From positions 1 to 34,096 of the forward strand of contig JAFXMI010000042.1 in assembly GCA_017530505.1 (NCBI GenBank): a DNA stretch of 34,096 bases, written 5' to 3'. The position numbers and the translations under genes are program-made. Shown here one piece after another: positions 31,770 to 34,096 of the stretch. This stretch comes from Clostridia bacterium. GTDB lineage: Bacteria; Bacillota; Clostridia; TANB77; CAG-508. The notes beneath the pieces were generated by a model. The model saw only the letters and a program-made list of their open reading frames with translations, made no database searches and was not told the origin of the DNA. The number at the start of each line of letters is the position of its first letter. The stretch's first letter is position 1.

Positions 31770-31843
31770 GCGGGTATAGTTTAATGGTAAAATTCCATGC
31801 TTCCGACCTGGTGTTCTGGGTTCGATTCCCAGTACCCGCTCCA
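31770..31843 (+). tRNA. Divergent tRNA-Gly with anticodon UCC followed by G37 (UCCG): candidate quadruplet-decoding tRNA
   Basis: 74 bases with encoded CCA. Compared with the two neighbours it has compensated changes in the acceptor (3-70 A-U to G-C, 7-66 G-U to A-U), D stem (13-22 C-G to U-A) and T stem (CTGGG/CCCAG), so the fold is maintained. The anticodon arm is CCATG-CTTCCGA-CCTGG: U34 C35 C36 with G37 in place of A37, and a U30-C40 mismatch. G1-C72, C2-G71, U73, C35 and C36, the main glycine identity bases, are kept. Bases 34-37, UCCG, are the exact complement of CGGA, the tetranucleotide at both +1 shift sites in this window. A possible separate -10 (TATAAT, 31744-31749) precedes it. 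That it reads quadruplets is inference. Confidence 0.9.
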
Positions 31844-31852
31844 TTTGAAGAC

Positions 31853-31890
31853 AACTTACGGACTAATTAAAGTTCGTAAGTTTTTATTTT
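31853..31890 (+). terminator. Terminator after the tRNA genes
   Basis: AACTTACGGAC (31853-31863) pairs with GTTCGTAAGTT (31872-31882), one G-U pair, and TTTTTATTTT follows. Confidence 0.85.
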
Positions 31891-31971
31891 ACTTGTAGTC
31901 AGGCTTGGAAAGGCTTGTTCTACCAAATATAAAAATAATGTTCTCTTATCAAAGGAAGGAGGACATTTTTT

Positions 31972-32250
31972 ATGCTTGAATTTAAAATAATTGAAGAACT
32001 TAAACCTAATACGAAATTACTAGAACTTATTAAAGACTTTACTTATAAGACTAAAAAAGGAAAAGTTAAAGTTCTTCTAAATACTAATTTACAGTTTGTT
32101 GAACCAACTGAATATCTAATTACATATCCCATTACTCTTACTATACTTGAATATAAAGTAAATGAAATTAGTAATAAACCATTCTACATTAAAGAGTATA
32201 AAGAAAAGTATAATTTGAAAGAAATTGAAACTTTTTTAAGAAATTTTTAA
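31972..32250 (+). CDS. Small hypothetical protein upstream of the serine recombinase
   Basis: 92 residues, start ATG after AAGGAAGGAGG. It reads 'MLEFKIIEELKPNTKLLELI' followed by 'VKVLLNTNLQFVEPTEYLIT' and ends 'EKYNLKEIETFLRNF'. No family recognised and no membrane helix or signal peptide. It lies just after the tRNA cluster and before the recombinase on the same strand, so it may belong to the same mobile element. Two imperfect repeats separate it from the recombinase gene. Confidence 0.65.
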   Translation: MLEFKIIEELKPNTKLLELIKDFTYKTKKGKVKVLLNTNLQFVEPTEYLITYPITLTILEYKVNEISNKPFYIKEYKEKYNLKEIETFLRNF

Positions 32251-32296
32251 ATTTAGGGTATACTTTTTGCATTTAAGTGAGGAAACATATAGAGAA
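32249..32296 (+). repeat. Imperfect direct repeat, unit 1
   Basis: About 47 bases sharing AAATTTAGGGT, TTTTTGC, TTT, then AGTGAGGAAACATAT with unit 2 at 32364-32410. The unit opens a short frame, TTG 32267 to TAG 32371, reading 'LHLSEETYREVLKLDFVK'. Confidence 0.7.
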
Positions 32297-32363
32297 GTAT
32301 TAAAATTAGACTTCGTAAAACTCACTTTATTTAGGAAACTAATGAGAAATATTAATTTTTTTC

Positions 32364-32410
32364 AAATTTAGGGTTGCTTTTTTGCGTTTGAGTGAGGAAA
32401 CATATGAGAG
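32364..32410 (+). repeat. Imperfect direct repeat, unit 2
   Basis: Second copy of the 32249-32296 unit, 115 bases downstream. It opens a short frame, TTG 32382 to TGA 32456, reading 'LRLSEETYERYINISQYLRK'. The shared frame 'KFRV.FL.LSEETY' in both copies means the repeat is preserved at the protein level as well. Confidence 0.7.
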
Positions 32411-32456
32411 GTATATTAATATTTCTCAATATTTAAGGAAAGGAGGAAAATTATGA
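32382..32456 (+). CDS. Possible 24-residue leader peptide overlapping the recombinase start
   Basis: TTG start, 24 residues 'LRLSEETYERYINISQYLRK' plus 'GGKL', with TGA overlapping the recombinase ATG as ATGA. Its last codons are the AAAGGAGGAAAA ribosome binding site of the recombinase. Translation of this peptide would couple to, or interfere with, recombinase initiation. No ribosome binding site of its own is visible, so this is tentative. Confidence 0.3.
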   Translation: MRLSEETYERYINISQYLRKGGKL

Positions 32457-34096
32457 GATGTGGAGTTTATGTAAGAGTATCTACTGATGACCAAAGAGAT
32501 AATGGCTATTCCATTGATTCACAACTTAGAATGATTAAAGAATATTGCGAAAAGAATAATTATGATATTGTGGATGTCTATAATGACGCAGGACATTCTG
32601 GAAAAGATTTAATGAGACCAGAAATGCAAAGGCTACTTAAAGATATCAAATCTAAAAAGATTGATAAGTTAATTGCTATTAAAGTAGATAGATTAACTAG
32701 AAATAATTATGATGGCTTTTGGCTACTCAATTACTGTGAAGAACACGATGTTAAGATTGAATTAATACTTGAGCCTTATGACGTATCTACTGCTAATGGT
32801 GAAATGATATTTGGTATGAATTTAGTATTTGGTCAACGTGAAAGAAAAGAAATTGGAGCAAGAACTAAACGTGCTATGGAAGAAATGGCATTAGAAAAAA
32901 TACACCCAAGTCGTGCACCTTATGGTTATATTAGAAATAAAGAAACCGGTCATTTAGAAGTAGAACCGATTGAAGCACAAGTTGTAAAAGAGATATTTGA
33001 ACTATGTAAAAAAGGACATTCTACTAGAAATATTGCAACTATTATGAAAGATAATAATGCTTATTTAAAACAAGGTAAATGGAAAGCAGATAGAGTTTAT
33101 AAGATACTTACTAATTCTATTTATATTGGTATATTTGAATATGGAAAGTATAAAAGAAAACCACAGGATATTTTAAGAGTTGAAGACTATTGTGAGCCAA
33201 TTATTGATATAACTACTTGGAATACTACAAGGGCAAATTTAGAAAAGAATAAACATCCAAATTATGGAGAGCATATCCATTTATTTGCAGGATTAGTAAA
33301 ATGTCCTTTATGTAATGAGATACTTGCTGCTAGTGAATCATTTAAAAAGTATAAGAATGAAACTAAAATTTATTATCATTTAAGATGTAAAAACTCTAAT
33401 TGTAAAGGTTATGGTTATCATTATAATTCAGATAAAATTGAAGATAAATTAAAAAGAATTTTAAATGAATTAACTAGGTTTATGTATGATAATTCTAATG
33501 AAATAATTACTTGTAGTTCTACTAAAAGTAAAGAAGTAAAAGAAATAGAAAAAGCCATTGAAAAGTTAAAAGTTCAAGAAAAAAGATTAGTTGATTTATA
33601 TTTAAGTTCTACCTTAGACGTTGAAACAATCAATCATAAAAATGATGTTATCAAAAAAGGAATAGATAAACTAACTAAAAAGAAAACTACACTTGATCCT
33701 GATAATGACTTCAAAGAATACACAGTAGAACTTTTAAAAAAGCTAAATTATGAAGAAGATAATGGAGAGTTTATCTTTAAAAACAATTTAAGTTTTGCTT
33801 ATTTATTTGATAGTTTAAATAGAAAAGCACAAAAAGAATTAATTAATAGATTAATATCTTCTATTGAAATAATTAGAGATGATAACTACAATATTGAGAT
33901 TAAAAACATCAAATTTACAGAAGAATTTATCTCAAAAAGCACAAAAGATTATATTGATTATTTAAATAAACTACTAACTGATAATAATATTGGTATAACT
34001 TATAAAGAACAAGTTAATAAAGAAAAATTATTAGAATTAGAAAAAGATTATACCATTATGTCATTAGTTAAAATGGAAAATAATCAATATTCAGAA
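32453..34096 (+). CDS. Large serine recombinase (resolvase-type), 3' end outside the window
   Basis: At least 548 residues, frame open to the last base. Start ATG 32453 behind AAAGGAGG. The N-terminal resolvase domain begins 'MRCGVYVRVSTDDQRDNGYS' with catalytic Ser10. It continues 'DAGHSGKDLMRPEMQRLL', 'AIKVDRLTRN' and the helix 'ERKEIGARTKRAMEEMA'. A recombinase domain follows ('APYGYIRNKETGHLEVEPIE', 'KWKADRVYKILTNSIYIGIF'). The zinc ribbon has 'CPLCNEIL' and, about 30 residues on, 'CKNSNCKGYGY'. Then comes a coiled coil ('EIEKAIEKLKVQEKRLVDLY') that controls synapsis direction. Such enzymes insert and excise integrative elements or phages. It lies directly after the tRNA-Gly cluster, suggesting the left boundary of an element. 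No att repeat can be tested here. Confidence 0.93.
   Translation, partial: MRCGVYVRVSTDDQRDNGYSIDSQLRMIKEYCEKNNYDIVDVYNDAGHSGKDLMRPEMQRLLKDIKSKKIDKLIAIKVDRLTRNNYDGFWLLNYCEEHDVKIELILEPYDVSTANGEMIFGMNLVFGQRERKEIGARTKRAMEEMALEKIHPSRAPYGYIRNKETGHLEVEPIEAQVVKEIFELCKKGHSTRNIATIMKDNNAYLKQGKWKADRVYKILTNSIYIGIFEYGKYKRKPQDILRVEDYCEPIIDITTWNTTRANLEKNKHPNYGEHIHLFAGLVKCPLCNEILAASESFKKYKNETKIYYHLRCKNSNCKGYGYHYNSDKIEDKLKRILNELTRFMYDNSNEIITCSSTKSKEVKEIEKAIEKLKVQEKRLVDLYLSSTLDVETINHKNDVIKKGIDKLTKKKTTLDPDNDFKEYTVELLKKLNYEEDNGEFIFKNNLSFAYLFDSLNRKAQKELINRLISSIEIIRDDNYNIEIKNIKFTEEFISKSTKDYIDYLNKLLTDNNIGITYKEQVNKEKLLELEKDYTIMSLVKMENNQYSE

Noticed and set aside
31800..31806. Reading the third tRNA as tRNA-Arg with anticodon CCG
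   Set aside because: Shifting the loop by one base to centre CCG breaks the anticodon stem (C opposite T and A opposite G), while the UCC register closes with four of five pairs and aligns with the neighbouring tRNA-Gly.

Overview
The window is AT-rich, with short intergenic gaps, strong AGGAGG-type ribosome binding sites and ATG/TTG/GTG starts. It carries an [FeFe]-hydrogenase maturation cluster (TM1266-type regulator, hydE, hydG, hydF) and a class III anaerobic ribonucleotide reductase (nrdD-nrdG). The ylxM-ffh-rpsP-khpA-rimM-trmD-rplS order is typical of Firmicutes. Together these point to a strictly anaerobic, low-GC Firmicute, most likely a clostridial lineage. I cannot name the genus.

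Layout. (1) 1-6.0 kb is accessory DNA: the start of a leftward gene that may be an IS30-type transposase, two dinD paralogues each with a LexA-like box between -35 and -10, two look-alike membrane-anchored proteins, a small XRE repressor flanked by a 13-bp inverted repeat, a solitary tnpV, a decayed ORF and strong hairpins. (2) 6.1-8.4 kb holds a CYTH protein, a possible structured RNA, a YgjV-like fragment, a VOC protein, a GNAT acetyltransferase whose frame changes at a CGGA tetranucleotide, and a gutted RibD/DHFR-like gene. (3) 8.6-11.5 kb holds a long glutamine-synthetase-family protein and an ATP-grasp protein. (4) 11.6-15.8 kb is the hydrogenase maturation cluster, with a MITE-like element between hydE and hydG. 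(5) 15.8-22.8 kb holds an hsp20 gene with a CIRCE-like operator, an unknown protein, an SH3b-CAP secreted protein, an aquaporin, a CRP/FNR regulator and nrdDG. (6) 23.0-25.6 kb is an MgtA-type P-type ATPase whose frame also changes at CGGA. (7) 25.8-31.4 kb holds an acidic unknown, an XRE regulator and the ffh-rplS operon. (8) 31.5-34.1 kb holds three tRNA-Gly genes and the left part of a mobile element with a large serine recombinase that runs off the window.

Main discovery. The only two in-frame CGG codons I could find in the window (7696 and 23588) both sit exactly where a conserved gene shifts frame by +1. Both are followed by A. Reading CGGA as one glycine restores the protein in each case, including the essential TGES motif of the Mg2+ ATPase. 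The third tRNA-Gly gene (31770-31843) is a well-folded, divergent tRNA-Gly whose anticodon UCC is followed by G37 instead of A37. Bases 34-37 are therefore UCCG, the exact complement of the quadruplet CGGA. It keeps the usual glycine identity bases. Because position 36 is C, it should not be a target of TrmD, the G37 methyltransferase also encoded here. I propose a natural quadruplet-decoding (or tRNA-assisted +1 recoding) system in which CGG is otherwise avoided and CGGA is read as glycine. The sequence facts are direct; the decoding mechanism is inference.
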